A DNA stretch of 30,996 bases from Lachnospiraceae bacterium UBA7012 (GCA_002449595.1 DJXE01000034.1:1-30996); one strand, 5' to 3'; positions 9,094 through 17,671 are shown, numbered from the stretch's first letter. Numbers and translations: made by a program. The notes: generated by a model from the letters alone, not told the origin.

Positions 9094-9132
9094 GCGTTGA
9101 ACCAGAGAGGTTCAGAAAGAGAGGAAACTGAC

Positions 9133-9369
9133 ATGAAAGTGACAAACATTGAAAATATTAAGGGATTGTTTGATACCATTGATTCCTGCACAGGAAGAGT
9201 TGAACTCGTCACGGACGAGGGCGACCGCCTGAATCTGAAGTCCAAGCTGTCGCAGTACGTGTCGCTCGCGGAGGCGTTCTCCGGCGGCCAGATCAAGGAA
9301 CTGGAGCTGGTGGCGTACGATCCCGCCGACATCAAGAAGCTGCTGCAGTTCATGGTCGACAACAAGTGA
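9133..9369 (+). CDS. small HPr-like protein without the phosphorylated histidine
   Basis: A 78-residue cytoplasmic protein of a type common in Clostridia, sometimes carrying meaningless automatic names such as 'polyA polymerase'. By eye, residues from about 9 to the end follow the later part of HPr: a helix, a GRVELVT strand, DRLNLKSKLSQ (like the NGK-x-x-x-x-KS region), KELELVAYD, and a final helix (DIKKLLQFMV). The N-terminal strand and the His15 region of HPr are missing, so it cannot be a normal phosphocarrier. AGAGAGGAAA precedes the start at 9133. It has its own promoter and terminator. A role as an HPr-like binding protein is inference. Confidence 0.8.
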   Translation: MKVTNIENIKGLFDTIDSCTGRVELVTDEGDRLNLKSKLSQYVSLAEAFSGGQIKELELVAYDPADIKKLLQFMVDNK

Positions 9370-9443
9370 TCTGCCCAGCTTAAGCCTTAAGCGGAACCAC
9401 AACACCCGCCTGGTAAAGGACTTTCCGTAAATGTGCGGAAGAG

Positions 9444-9497
9444 ACCGCCGGGACATGGAGCCGGAGACAGAGCCGGTTGCATGCCCCGGCGGTTTTT
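9444..9497 (+). terminator. rho-independent terminator after the HPr-like gene
   Basis: ACCGCCGGG (9444-9452) pairs perfectly with CCCGGCGGT (9485-9493) and is followed by TTTTT. The 32-nt loop contains internal CCGG pairs that can extend the structure. Confidence 0.85.
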
Positions 9498-9508
9498 GTG
9501 CAGAGCGA

Positions 9509-9574
9509 TGAGCCATGTGCAGACAAGATGACGAAAAAAATTCGACACATATGGCGAACTGTCGTCATGGCTCA
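9509..9574. repeat. palindromic dispersed repeat, copy A
   Basis: The terminal arms TGAGCCATG (9509-9517) and CATGGCTCA (9566-9574) are perfect inverted repeats. Inside are a second nested pair ATGACGA (9528-9534) and TCGTCAT (9562-9568), and TTCG/CGAA. The right-hand 20 bases (9555-9574) recur at 19653-19672 with one mismatch, again near a palindrome. This points to a dispersed palindromic element. Confidence 0.6.
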
Positions 9575-9631
9575 GTTAGATTCGACATAGGTATAGAAAA
9601 GAGCGCTCTATCGCCTCGCAGATATCAAAAA

Positions 9632-9646
9632 TGTGAATTTTACACA
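9632..9646. promoter_or_regulatory. possible CRP/FNR-like operator upstream of the CdaR-type gene
   Basis: TGTGAATTTTACACA is an inverted repeat with TGTG and CACA ends, centred about 60 bases upstream of the predicted transcription start. Such a position suits an activator. The binding protein is unknown. Confidence 0.3.
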
Positions 9647-9665
9647 AAAAAATGCGGAAAATTTG

Positions 9666-9694
9666 TTGAACCTTACCTATTATTACTATAAAAT
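9666..9694 (+). promoter_or_regulatory. promoter of the CdaR-type regulator
   Basis: TTGAAC (9666-9671), a 17-nt spacer and TAAAAT (9689-9694) make a good vegetative promoter. Transcription would begin near 9701, which favours the ATG at 9732 over the one at 9705. Confidence 0.6.
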
Positions 9695-9731
9695 TTAATC
9701 AAGTATGGCATCATTCTTGAGGGGGAGCAGC

Positions 9732-10820
9732 ATGATACCGAGTCAGGTTCTGCAAAATACGATCGAGGGGATCCGCGACATCTCGCATCTTGAAATCTCA
9801 GTGACAGATGCGGACGGGCATGAAGTCGCGTCGACCGCGCAGGTGTTTGGGGAAGCACAGGCGGTCACGAGCGATTTTATCAGTTCACAGGCGGATTCGC
9901 AGTCGGCGGGGGAGTTCCGCTTTTTCAAAGTGTTTGACGAGCATCAGCTCGAATATATCCTCATCCTGAAGGGAGGACTGGAGGAGACGCTGCTTGTGGG
10001 CCGCCTTGCGGCGCTGCAGATCAGCGGCCTTCTCGTCGCGTTCAAGGAGAGGTACGACAGGGATTCTTTCATGAAGAACCTCCTGCTCGACAACCTTCTG
10101 CTTGTCGATATCTACGGGCGCGCGAAGAAGCTCCGCATTCCTCTGGACGCGCAGCGTGTCGTCATGATCATCGAGACGGTCCCGGACAAGGAGCGCAACG
10201 CTCTGGAGTCGATGCAGGAATTCGTCGGCGCGAGCGCGACGGATTTCGTCACGGCGGTCGACGAGAACAACGTCGTCATCGTGCGCACCTTCGGGCAGAA
10301 CGACAAGGTCACGGACATCCCGAAATCCGCGCAGGCAATGGAAGCATACCTGACGGGAGAGGGCTTCACCGGGATCTGCATCGCGTACGGCACAGTCGTG
10401 AATGAGATCAAGGAAGTCAGCCGCTCCTACAAGGAAGCGAAGATGGCGCTCGACGTCAGTAAGATATTCTTTGAAGATCACACGATCATCGCGTATAATG
10501 AGTTGGGCATCGGGCGGCTCATCTACCAGCTTCCGATCCCCCTGTGCAAAATGTTCATCCGCGAGATCTTCAAGGGCAGGAATCCGGACGAGTTCGACGA
10601 GGAGACGATCACCACGATCAACAAGTTCTTCGAGAACAGCCTGAACGTGTCCGAGACTTCGCGCCAGCTGTTCATCCACCGGAACACGCTCGTGTACCGC
10701 CTGGACAAGCTGCAGAAGAGCACAGGACTCGACCTGCGCGTCTTTGAGGACGCCATCACCTTCAAGATCGCGCTCATGGTTGTTAAATACATGAAGTACA
10801 TGGAACAGTACGATTACTAA
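9732..10820 (+). CDS. CdaR/PucR-type helix-turn-helix transcriptional regulator
   Basis: A 362-residue regulator of the sugar-diacid (CdaR) group. The N-terminal 130 residues contain a sensor-like segment (ISHLEISVTDADGHEVAST through LVGRLAALQI, quoted only in part). A central domain (VVMIIETVP to ICIAYGTVV) matches the GGDEF-like PucR middle region. The C-terminus has the PucR helix-turn-helix, with NVSETSRQLFIHRNTLVYRL then KLQKSTGLDLR. The start at 9732 has GGGGGAG at 9720-9726; an ATG at 9705 lies without a ribosome binding site almost at the predicted transcription start. It precedes ftsE by 42 nt, so it may be co-transcribed with the division genes, but no cognate metabolic genes are adjacent. 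Confidence 0.9.
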   Translation: MIPSQVLQNTIEGIRDISHLEISVTDADGHEVASTAQVFGEAQAVTSDFISSQADSQSAGEFRFFKVFDEHQLEYILILKGGLEETLLVGRLAALQISGLLVAFKERYDRDSFMKNLLLDNLLLVDIYGRAKKLRIPLDAQRVVMIIETVPDKERNALESMQEFVGASATDFVTAVDENNVVIVRTFGQNDKVTDIPKSAQAMEAYLTGEGFTGICIAYGTVVNEIKEVSRSYKEAKMALDVSKIFFEDHTIIAYNELGIGRLIYQLPIPLCKMFIREIFKGRNPDEFDEETITTINKFFENSLNVSETSRQLFIHRNTLVYRLDKLQKSTGLDLRVFEDAITFKIALMVVKYMKYMEQYDY

Positions 10821-10862
10821 AGTGAGGGCGGCGTATTTGCCTCCCAAACTCAATGAGGCATT

Positions 10863-11687
10863 ATGGCAAGAAAGAAACAAGCGCACCAGATTCCGGAAGG
10901 CAATGTTATAACGCTGGAGAACGTTTATAAGTCCTACGCGAAGGGGGCGCCCGCACTCAACGGGATCTCCCTGGACATCAAGCAAGGGGAATTCGTCTTC
11001 ATCGTCGGCAATTCCGGTTCCGGCAAATCGACGCTCATTCGTCTCCTTCTGCGCGAGCTGAAGCCGACGGAGGGCTATATCAACGTGCTCGGATATGAGC
11101 TGAACACGATCCGGAACAGCAGGATCCCGAAGTTCCGCCGCAATCTCGGCATCGTATTCCAGGATTTCCGTCTTCTGAATGACCGGAACGTTTACGAGAA
11201 CGTTGCGTTCGCGCAGCGTGTCATTCAGGTGTCCGGAAGAATGATCCAGAAGAACGTGCCGGCGATCCTGGCGATGGTGGGACTCGCTGACAAGTACAAG
11301 AGCAAGCCGCTGGAGCTCTCCGGCGGTGAGCAGCAGCGCGTCGCGCTCGCGAGGGCGATCGTGAACAAGCCGATGATCCTTCTGTGCGACGAGCCGACCG
11401 GCAACCTTGACCCGGCCAACGCATGGGAGATCATGCAGCTGCTGGAGGAGATCAACGAAACCGGCACGACCGTCGTCGTCGTCACCCACAACCGTGAGAT
11501 CGTCAACGCGATGAAGAAGCGCGTCATCACGATGAAGAAGGGCGTCATCTTAAGCGACCAGCAGTACGGAAGCTACATCGACGAAGAGATCGGTGAGGAC
11601 GAAGAAGAGGAAGACGAAGACGAAGACGAGCTCTATGTGGAGCAGGGCACCGGCAGCTGGCGGACGGATACGCTTCCGCTCATCTGA
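10863..11687 (+). CDS. ftsE: cell-division ABC transporter ATP-binding protein FtsE
   Basis: The ATPase of the FtsEX complex, which regulates peptidoglycan hydrolases at division or elongation sites from the inner membrane face. Walker A is GNSGSGKST at residues 49-57, followed by a Q-loop (IVFQDFRLL), the signature LSGGEQQR, Walker B ILLCDEPTG and the H-loop VVVTHN. The protein (274 residues) is longer than typical FtsE (about 220-230): it carries a C-terminal extension of about 40 residues whose core is almost pure Asp/Glu. ftsX follows after 42 nt and the M23 hydrolase after that, the classical Gram-positive arrangement. GAGG precedes the start. Confidence 0.96.
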   Translation: MARKKQAHQIPEGNVITLENVYKSYAKGAPALNGISLDIKQGEFVFIVGNSGSGKSTLIRLLLRELKPTEGYINVLGYELNTIRNSRIPKFRRNLGIVFQDFRLLNDRNVYENVAFAQRVIQVSGRMIQKNVPAILAMVGLADKYKSKPLELSGGEQQRVALARAIVNKPMILLCDEPTGNLDPANAWEIMQLLEEINETGTTVVVVTHNREIVNAMKKRVITMKKGVILSDQQYGSYIDEEIGEDEEEEDEDEDELYVEQGTGSWRTDTLPLI

Positions 11688-11729
11688 GGAAGGAATGCGG
11701 CGCGCTCGCGCCGATGACACAGGGATTTT

Positions 11730-12626
11730 ATGAGGATCAGTACGTTTTTTTATGCGATAGGACAGGGCTTCAAGAACCTCGTCCGGAACAGATGGTTTGC
11801 GCTGGCGGCGATCGCGACGATCACCTCCTGCCTTTTCATGTTCGGCGTCATGGCCGCGGTCGTGATCAACTTCCGCCACGTCGTGCAGACGGTGGAGGAG
11901 GGCGTCTCCGTCACGGTCTTCTTTGAGCCCGGCACCAGCGAGGAGCGGATCCGGCAGATGAAGGTCGAGATCGAAGAGCGCGAGGAAGTGTCGGACGTCA
12001 CGTTCATCTCCGCCGAGGAGGCGTGGGACTCCTTCAAGGACGAGTATCTCGGGGAGTACACGGACGGCTTCACGGAGAACCCGCTCGAGGGCATGGACAA
12101 TCTCGAGATCAACCTGAAGGACGTGTCCAGGCAGGGCGAGCTGATCTCGTTCCTGGAGACGATGCCGGAAGTCCGCGAGATGAACTACTCTGCGGTCACG
12201 GCTGACACCCTGACGGGTGCGAACCGCCTGATTGCCTATATTTCCGTCGGCATCATCGGCCTTCTGCTGGCCGTCTCCATCTTCCTGATCAACAACACGA
12301 TCGCGACCGGCATCACGGCGCGCAAGGAAGAGATCTCCATCATGAAATACATCGGTGCGACCGACTTCTTCGTGCGCGCGCCGTTCGTCATCCAGGGTCT
12401 CATCATCGGCTTCATCGGATCCGTGATCCCGGTCGGCGTTCTCTACATCCTCTACAGCAGGGCGACGGAATACGTCGTCGGACGGTTCCCGACGCTGGCG
12501 AGGATCATGAGCTTCGTACCGACGTATGATATCATCCGGATCATCGGTCCCGCCTGCCTGATTCTCGGCGTCGGCATCGGTTTCCTTGGAAGCATGTTCA
12601 CGGTCCGCAGGCATCTGCACGTGTAA
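11730..12626 (+). CDS. ftsX: cell-division permease-like protein FtsX
   Basis: The membrane partner of FtsE, 298 residues. TM1 lies in LAAIATITSCLFMFGVMAAVV, quoted here as LAAIATITSCLFMFG. The large extracellular loop (about residues 45-170) is acidic and is the region that contacts peptidoglycan hydrolases or their activators. TM2-TM4 follow (LIAYISVGIIGLLLAVSIF, FVIQGLIIGFIGSVIPVGV and a last one near the C-terminus). The KEEISIMKYIGAT segment is the conserved FtsX cytoplasmic coupling helix. Its ribosome binding site (AGGGA) is weaker than its neighbours'. It probably works with the M23 protein encoded next. Confidence 0.96.
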   Translation: MRISTFFYAIGQGFKNLVRNRWFALAAIATITSCLFMFGVMAAVVINFRHVVQTVEEGVSVTVFFEPGTSEERIRQMKVEIEEREEVSDVTFISAEEAWDSFKDEYLGEYTDGFTENPLEGMDNLEINLKDVSRQGELISFLETMPEVREMNYSAVTADTLTGANRLIAYISVGIIGLLLAVSIFLINNTIATGITARKEEISIMKYIGATDFFVRAPFVIQGLIIGFIGSVIPVGVLYILYSRATEYVVGRFPTLARIMSFVPTYDIIRIIGPACLILGVGIGFLGSMFTVRRHLHV

Positions 12627-12713
12627 TCGGGTGCTCTGTTGCGGTTTTGTTCCCTTCCGGCGGAGATAATAGGATCGGCGCATAAGTTCTTTTCACTAAT
12701 CGACAGGAAGCGG

Positions 12714-13988
12714 ATGAAGTCAGAACACAGTATTAGGAATCGATTCAGATCGAAACTGCTGCGGTGTGCCGCTCTCGGCACACTGCTTTTCGTTTGTGCA
12801 TCAGCGGTGCCCATGCCCGCGCGGCTGAGCCCTGCGGCGCTGGAAGTGCACGCGGACCAGCTCACGAACGACAAGATCAAAGAGAAGGAAGGCGAGATCG
12901 CCAGCACGAAGAAGGAGCGATCCGAGCTGGAGAGCGGCCTCAGCAACGTCAAGAAGATCAAGGCGGAGCTGGAGAAAAACAAGTCGGACCTCGCGGCGTA
13001 TATCACACAGCTCGACGGGAATCTCGAAGAGATCCAGGCCAACATCGAGGCGCTCAAGGAAAAGATCGTCGAGAAGGAGCAGCAGATCACAGAGACCGAG
13101 GCGGAGCTGGAGGAAGCCATCGCTGTGCAGGAAGCGCAGTACGAGGCGATGAAGCAGCGGATCCGCATGATGTACTTGAAGGGCGACACGTTCTATCTGG
13201 ATCTCCTGTTCAGCATGGAGGGAAGCTACGGCGACATGCTGAACAAGGCGGGGTATATCGAGAAGATCGAGGAATACGACCGGAACAAGCTGAACGATTA
13301 TATGGAGCAGACGCGGCTCGTCGAGCTGACCAAGGAGTCTCTGGAAGAAGAGAAGGTGACGCTGGACGAGGCGAAGGAAGCCGTGGAGGAAGAGGAGGCG
13401 AACGTCAAGGCCCTCCTTTCCGAGAAAGAGGCGCAGATCAACGCCGTGAACGCGGACATCCAGACCAAGGAGCAGTCGATCGCGGCGTACGAGGCGGACA
13501 TCGCGCAGCGCGACGCGGAGATCGCCGCCCTCGAGAAGATCATCCAGGAGGAGCGCGCAAGGCTCGCGGAGGAGCAGCGGCGCAAATATGACGGCGGCAT
13601 GTTCGCGTGGCCGTGCCCCGGCTACTCTTACATCTCTTCGGAATACGGCTACCGTGTCCACCCGATCTACGGCTACCAGCTGTTCCACAACGGCGTGGAT
13701 ATGGCGGCGAGCTCCGGAACACCGATCCTCGCGGCCTACAGCGGCAAGGTCATCGCGGCGGCTTACAGCTCCTCGATGGGCAACTACGTCATGATCGATC
13801 ACGGCGACGGCCTCATCACGATCTACATGCACGCGTCCGCGCTCTACGTGTCCTCCGGACAGGAGGTCTCGCGCGGCCAGCAGATCGCGGCGGTCGGCAG
13901 CACGGGCAATTCCACCGGCCCGCACCTGCACTTCTCGACGAGGCTGAACGGCTCCTACGTGAGCCCCTGGAACTACCTGAGCAAGTGA
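12714..13988 (+). CDS. coiled-coil M23 (LytM) family peptidoglycan endopeptidase
   Basis: A secreted 424-residue protein with the EnvC/PcsB-like plan: an N-terminal signal sequence (hydrophobic around residues 18-34), a long coiled coil (about 50-290) and a C-terminal LytM domain (about 297-424). Unlike E. coli EnvC, the catalytic metal site looks intact: HNGVD (His325, Asp329), His373 and HLH (His406 last), so it should cut cross-links itself. Position directly after ftsEX indicates that FtsX controls it through the coiled coil. The start at 12714 has AGGAAG upstream; an in-frame TTG at 12639 would place a non-hydrophobic segment before the signal peptide and is less likely. Confidence 0.93.
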   Translation: MKSEHSIRNRFRSKLLRCAALGTLLFVCASAVPMPARLSPAALEVHADQLTNDKIKEKEGEIASTKKERSELESGLSNVKKIKAELEKNKSDLAAYITQLDGNLEEIQANIEALKEKIVEKEQQITETEAELEEAIAVQEAQYEAMKQRIRMMYLKGDTFYLDLLFSMEGSYGDMLNKAGYIEKIEEYDRNKLNDYMEQTRLVELTKESLEEEKVTLDEAKEAVEEEEANVKALLSEKEAQINAVNADIQTKEQSIAAYEADIAQRDAEIAALEKIIQEERARLAEEQRRKYDGGMFAWPCPGYSYISSEYGYRVHPIYGYQLFHNGVDMAASSGTPILAAYSGKVIAAAYSSSMGNYVMIDHGDGLITIYMHASALYVSSGQEVSRGQQIAAVGSTGNSTGPHLHFSTRLNGSYVSPWNYLSK

Positions 13989-14105
13989 CCCTGATCTGCG
14001 GATCACGAGCGCGACGCAGGGGAATCAATGGATCGCGAACACGGCGCCGGATCGCGGAATTTCGCAGGACGAAATAATCTGTAATCAACTTCTGGTGACT
14101 TGTCA

Positions 14106-14156
14106 TATAATATAGAGACAGACAGTACTTGCCCCGCAGCGGTCTGCGGGGCTTTT
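14106..14156 (+). promoter_or_regulatory. -10 box followed at once by a terminator-like hairpin in the protease leader
   Basis: TATAAT lies at 14106-14111 with no clear -35. Just downstream GCCCCGCAG (14131-14139) and CTGCGGGGC (14144-14152) form a perfect 9-bp stem with a 4-nt loop followed by TTTT. If the promoter is real, transcription starting near 14118 would meet the hairpin almost immediately, as in an attenuator. Otherwise the hairpin is simply the terminator of the ftsEX-M23 unit. Confidence 0.55.
14131..14156 (+). terminator. rho-independent terminator or attenuator before the S41 protease gene
   Basis: A perfect 9-bp GC-rich stem, loop CGGT and a run of four T. It separates the M23 gene from the protease gene. 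Confidence 0.8.
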
Positions 14157-14216
14157 GAATCGGTTTTTAGATAGACTAAGGCCGGGATGTCGGCCGGAAG
14201 GCGGTTAAGGACGGAC

Positions 14217-15563
14217 ATGGAATTTAACACAGACACAAGTACAGACAGCAGGGATTACCGTTCGGTGCGGGAAAACTATTCCCCATATCCGGGACCGGGA
14301 CGCGACCCGGAGAAAAAAGGCAAGAAGGCATTCGCGTTTGCGTGCGGACTTCTGGGCGGCCTCGCTCTGGGAATCGCGATCTCACTGGCCGGGATCACTC
14401 TGGGAAAGACTGTTTTCCCCGCGGTGTTCGGACCGGCCGGAGCGCAGCAGGCGCAGCCGTCGCTGAGCAGCGGCGGCGCGACGACGGAGGCGCTGACGCA
14501 GGAGAGCGCAGAGAAGCTCAGCCTCCTGCAGGACATGATCGAGGAAAACTACTATTACGTCGACGACGTGACGCAGGAGATGCTGCGGGACGGCGTCTAT
14601 AAAGGCCTGGTCTCCTCGCTCGGCGACCCTTATTCCGAGTACTACAACGAAGCGGATATGGAAGAGCTCGAGGAGCAGCTCAGCGGCTATTTCTTCGGCA
14701 TCGGCGCATACCTGACCAAACAGGAAGACGCGGCCGTCATCAGCGGCGTCATCCGCGGCACGCCGGCGGAAGAGTCCGGCCTGATGCCCGGCGACATTAT
14801 CATGAAGGTCGACGACGTCAGGGTCACTTACGAGATGAGCCTCGACGAGGTCGTCGCGATGGTCCGCGGGCCGGAGGGCACTGTCGTGCACCTCACCGTG
14901 TACCGCGAGAGCGAGGGCAAGGATCTTGAATTCGACGTGACGAGAGCGCAGATCTCTTCGGAGACGGTCTACTCGGAGATGCTGGACGGCGATATCGGCC
15001 TGATCGTGGTCGACCGTTTCGAGGAAGTGACGTCGGGACAGTTCAAAGACGCACTCGAGGACCTGAAGAAGCAGGGAATGAAAGCGCTCGTCATCGACCT
15101 CCGCTACAATCCCGGCGGCCAGGTGACGACCGTGACTGAGATCGCGTCGGAGCTCCTGCCGGAGGGCCTCGTGTTCTACACGGAGGACAAGAGCGGCGCC
15201 CGGACCGAGTACACATGTCCCGGCGTGGACTTCGGCTATCCGCTCGCGGTCCTCGTCAACGAATACTCGGCGAGCGCATCCGAGATCCTCGCCGGCGCGA
15301 TCCAGGACGCGGAGATCGGAACGATCGTCGGCACGCAGACGTTCGGCAAGGGCGTCGTGCAGTCTGTCTACAGCCTGGGCGACGGCACCGCGCTGAAGCT
15401 GACGGTCTCTGCCTACTACACAAGAGGCGGGCAGAACATCAACGGCGTCGGCATCACGCCGGACGTCGAAGCGGAATTCGACGCGGACGCCTATCAGAAG
15501 GACGGCACTGACACACAGCTCGAAAAAGCACTTGAGATCCTGAACAAAGAACTGTCGGAGTGA
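14217..15563 (+). CDS. S41 family C-terminal processing peptidase with PDZ domain
   Basis: A membrane-anchored tail-specific protease of 448 residues. An N-terminal TM (about 38-62) places the rest outside. A PDZ domain runs about 155-245 (SGYFFGIGAYL to the GTPAEESGLMPGDII core). The S41 catalytic domain follows, with NEYSASASE (Ser353 probable nucleophile) and TFGKG (Lys378) at the 25-residue distance seen in Tsp/CtpA. Such enzymes trim or activate cell-wall hydrolases, which fits its position behind ftsEX and the M23 gene. I prefer the start at 14217 (AAGGA 5 nt before); an ATG at 14187 in the same frame also has a possible binding site and would add 10 residues. Confidence 0.94.
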   Translation: MEFNTDTSTDSRDYRSVRENYSPYPGPGRDPEKKGKKAFAFACGLLGGLALGIAISLAGITLGKTVFPAVFGPAGAQQAQPSLSSGGATTEALTQESAEKLSLLQDMIEENYYYVDDVTQEMLRDGVYKGLVSSLGDPYSEYYNEADMEELEEQLSGYFFGIGAYLTKQEDAAVISGVIRGTPAEESGLMPGDIIMKVDDVRVTYEMSLDEVVAMVRGPEGTVVHLTVYRESEGKDLEFDVTRAQISSETVYSEMLDGDIGLIVVDRFEEVTSGQFKDALEDLKKQGMKALVIDLRYNPGGQVTTVTEIASELLPEGLVFYTEDKSGARTEYTCPGVDFGYPLAVLVNEYSASASEILAGAIQDAEIGTIVGTQTFGKGVVQSVYSLGDGTALKLTVSAYYTRGGQNINGVGITPDVEAEFDADAYQKDGTDTQLEKALEILNKELSE

Positions 15564-15605
15564 CGGCGCATAAGCCTGCTCTGGCAGCATGGAGGAGCAG
15601 AAAGC

Positions 15606-17660
15606 TTGATCAGTCTTCTGCCGCTTTGGCTCTACATATTCATAACGACTTTTCTCATGGGATTCGGCGTGATCTTCGGACTGCGCCGGATCCTTTGCGG
15701 CTTCAGGGGCAGCGGTGCGCCTGATCTTCCGCGCTCGCAGACCATGATCTCCTGCAGCATCGCGGGCCTTGCGGCCGCCACGGTCTACGCCCAGTTCTGG
15801 AGCCTCGCCGGCGGCATCGGCGCCGCGGCGAACCTCGTGCTCTGTCTGCTCTGCCTTGTGCCGGCGGTGTTCCTCCGGCCGCAGCTTCGCCATTTCTTTG
15901 CGAGAAAAGCACTACCGCCCCGCTCACAGCAGCACCTCGCCAAGGTTACAGCACTGTGCCTCCTCGTGCTCTTCTTCGCGTACGCCGCGTCACACGGCTA
16001 TCTGCACGTCGACACCGGGCTCTACCATGCGCAGAGCATCCGCTGGGCGGAGGAGTACGGCGCGGTGCCGGGGCTCGCGCTCCTGCACAACCGCCTCGGC
16101 TACAACAGCGCCGCATTTCCTCTGACGGCGCTCTACTCCATGAAGTTTCTGACCGGGCGCTCGCTCCACGGTGCAGCCGGGTATCTCGCCCTGCTCGTCG
16201 CCTTGGAGTGCCTGCCGCTGCTGCGGATCCCGATGATGCTGTACAGGGCTGTCGCAGGGAATGCGGCAGGCAGTGCGGCAGAAAATGCAGCTGAGAATGC
16301 TGCGGTGAGCGCGGCAGATTGTCGCCAGCTTTGCATATTACCGTCCGACTTCGTCCGTGCGGCGGCGGTCTACTATATCAGCACCATTCTGGATGAGATG
16401 GTCTCTCCGGCGTCGGATTACTTCATGGTCCTGCTGACGTTTCATCTGGTCCTGCGCACTGCCGTGCTTCTGGAGCAGGAGGAGCGGGACTGGTTTCCTT
16501 ATGCACTCCTCACATTTCTGGCGGTGTTTAATACGACGGTGAAGCTCTCCGCCGCGCCGCAGATGCTCATCGTGTTCTATCCGCTGTGGATGATGTTTCA
16601 TGAGGGCGATAATTCGGTTCACACTGGAGCGGCAGAAATGACCGTTACCAAAGCAGAGGGCAGAAAAATGCCCGGAACCGAAGCAGCAGGAAAGAAACAG
16701 CCGGCGGGAAGCGCCGCCGCCTGCATCATTCTGAGCATCCTGACCGGCGTCTTTATCGCGGCGCCGTATTTTGCCCGCAACGTGATCATGACCGGCTATC
16801 TCATCTATCCGTTGGCTTCTGTGGATTTGTTCGATCTCCCGTGGAAGATCGAGTGGGGATACGCCGCGAGCGACCAGAAAGAGATCGCGGTCTGGGGCCG
16901 CGGCTACACGGACGTCTACATGTACGAGGCGCCGCTCTCTTACTGGCTCCCGAACTGGTTCCGGAGCCAGGGCGCGGTGGACAAGGCAGCGCTCCTTGCG
17001 GACCTCGTCACGGTGCCTGTGATGTTCGCCGCGGCGGTCGTCGCTGCAATCAGCGGAAAGAAGTCGAATGCGACGGGCGATGGGAAGATCAGGGCAGCAG
17101 GCAATCTGACAGGGGATGGCACACCCGCCGGCAGCAGGGCGAAAGAGGGGCTGTGGTTCCCACTCTATTTCACGGTAATTGCCGGACTTGCATTCTGGTT
17201 CTTCGGCGCACCGCTGATGCGGTACGGATGCGTCTACTGCTACCTTGCGGCAATTCTCATTCCGATGCTGTGGGCGTCAAGCTTTCACAGTGCCGGGATT
17301 GAGATGGCAGAAAAGGCCACTGAGAATCTGCCCGCAGAACAGCGAAAGGCTGGGGAAAAGCGCAGGCGGATGCACCGCAGGGCAGAAATTGCAGCCTGCG
17401 CGGTGATAATGCTTTTCCTGCTGTATAAAGGAACGATGGCGGTGCGGGAGCAGCTTCGGATGCGCGGCGACAGCCACCTGCTGTGGCAGAAGGACTACAC
17501 GGAGGCGGACGTCGTCCCGTATGAGATCGATGGAGTGACGTTCTACCGTGCGGCGGACGGCGGAGAGACGGGATACGAGGCGTTCCCTTCGGCGCCGTTC
17601 CGGGCAAAGCTGCGGCTTCGCGGAGAGACGCTGGCGGACGGCTTCCTGCCTGAAGAATGA
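15606..17660 (+). CDS. large polytopic membrane protein, LIC_10190-like (possible surface-polymer glycosyltransferase)
   Basis: A 684-residue multi-pass protein with about 10-12 hydrophobic segments from residue 5 to 600. The early loop HVDTGLYHAQSIRWAEEYG followed by PGLALLHNRLGYNS is characteristic of a family named LIC_10190 membrane proteins, as I recall it, and resembles lipid-linked-sugar glycosyltransferases of the GT-C type with an acidic first loop. Function is not established. The start is TTG at 15606, with GGAGGAG at 15591-15597; no ATG fits this frame. Oddities are an Ala/Asn-rich repeat (about 217-240) and Ala/Lys/Gly-rich cytoplasmic insertions near 340-370 and 480-510. It follows the protease gene by 42 nt. 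Confidence 0.8.
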   Translation: MISLLPLWLYIFITTFLMGFGVIFGLRRILCGFRGSGAPDLPRSQTMISCSIAGLAAATVYAQFWSLAGGIGAAANLVLCLLCLVPAVFLRPQLRHFFARKALPPRSQQHLAKVTALCLLVLFFAYAASHGYLHVDTGLYHAQSIRWAEEYGAVPGLALLHNRLGYNSAAFPLTALYSMKFLTGRSLHGAAGYLALLVALECLPLLRIPMMLYRAVAGNAAGSAAENAAENAAVSAADCRQLCILPSDFVRAAAVYYISTILDEMVSPASDYFMVLLTFHLVLRTAVLLEQEERDWFPYALLTFLAVFNTTVKLSAAPQMLIVFYPLWMMFHEGDNSVHTGAAEMTVTKAEGRKMPGTEAAGKKQPAGSAAACIILSILTGVFIAAPYFARNVIMTGYLIYPLASVDLFDLPWKIEWGYAASDQKEIAVWGRGYTDVYMYEAPLSYWLPNWFRSQGAVDKAALLADLVTVPVMFAAAVVAAISGKKSNATGDGKIRAAGNLTGDGTPAGSRAKEGLWFPLYFTVIAGLAFWFFGAPLMRYGCVYCYLAAILIPMLWASSFHSAGIEMAEKATENLPAEQRKAGEKRRRMHRRAEIAACAVIMLFLLYKGTMAVREQLRMRGDSHLLWQKDYTEADVVPYEIDGVTFYRAADGGETGYEAFPSAPFRAKLRLRGETLADGFLPEE
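16254..16320 (+). repeat. in-frame low-complexity repeat inside the membrane protein gene
   Basis: Imperfect 12-15-base units around GCGGCAGAAAATGCA encode an Ala-Gly-Asn/Ala-Glu-Asn-rich segment (AAGNAAGSAAENAAENAAV). It lies in a loop between hydrophobic segments, so it looks like a slippage expansion that does not disturb the fold. Confidence 0.6.
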
Positions 17661-17671
17661 ATAAGCAAGGT

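Larger units (their letters stand above)
9370..9731. other. 362-base gene-free region with terminator, repeat and regulator promoter
   Basis: Between the HPr-like gene and the CdaR-type regulator I see, in order, a terminator (9444-9497), a palindromic dispersed repeat (9509-9574), a 10-bp perfect palindrome AGAGCGCTCT (9600-9609), a CRP-like inverted repeat (9632-9646) and a promoter (9666-9694). A small hairpin TTTCCG/CGGAAG also precedes the terminator. No gene is apparent. Confidence 0.6.

Noticed and set aside
9885..11489. Long minus-strand open frame opposite the regulator and ftsE
   Set aside because: It spans two well-identified genes on the other strand and has shadow-type composition.
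12639..12713. TTG-started extension of the M23 protein
   Set aside because: It would bury the signal peptide behind 25 non-typical residues; AGGAAG supports 12714.
14382..15893. Long minus-strand frame opposite the S41 protease gene
   Set aside because: Protease catalytic motifs are clear on the plus strand; the antisense frame is compositional.
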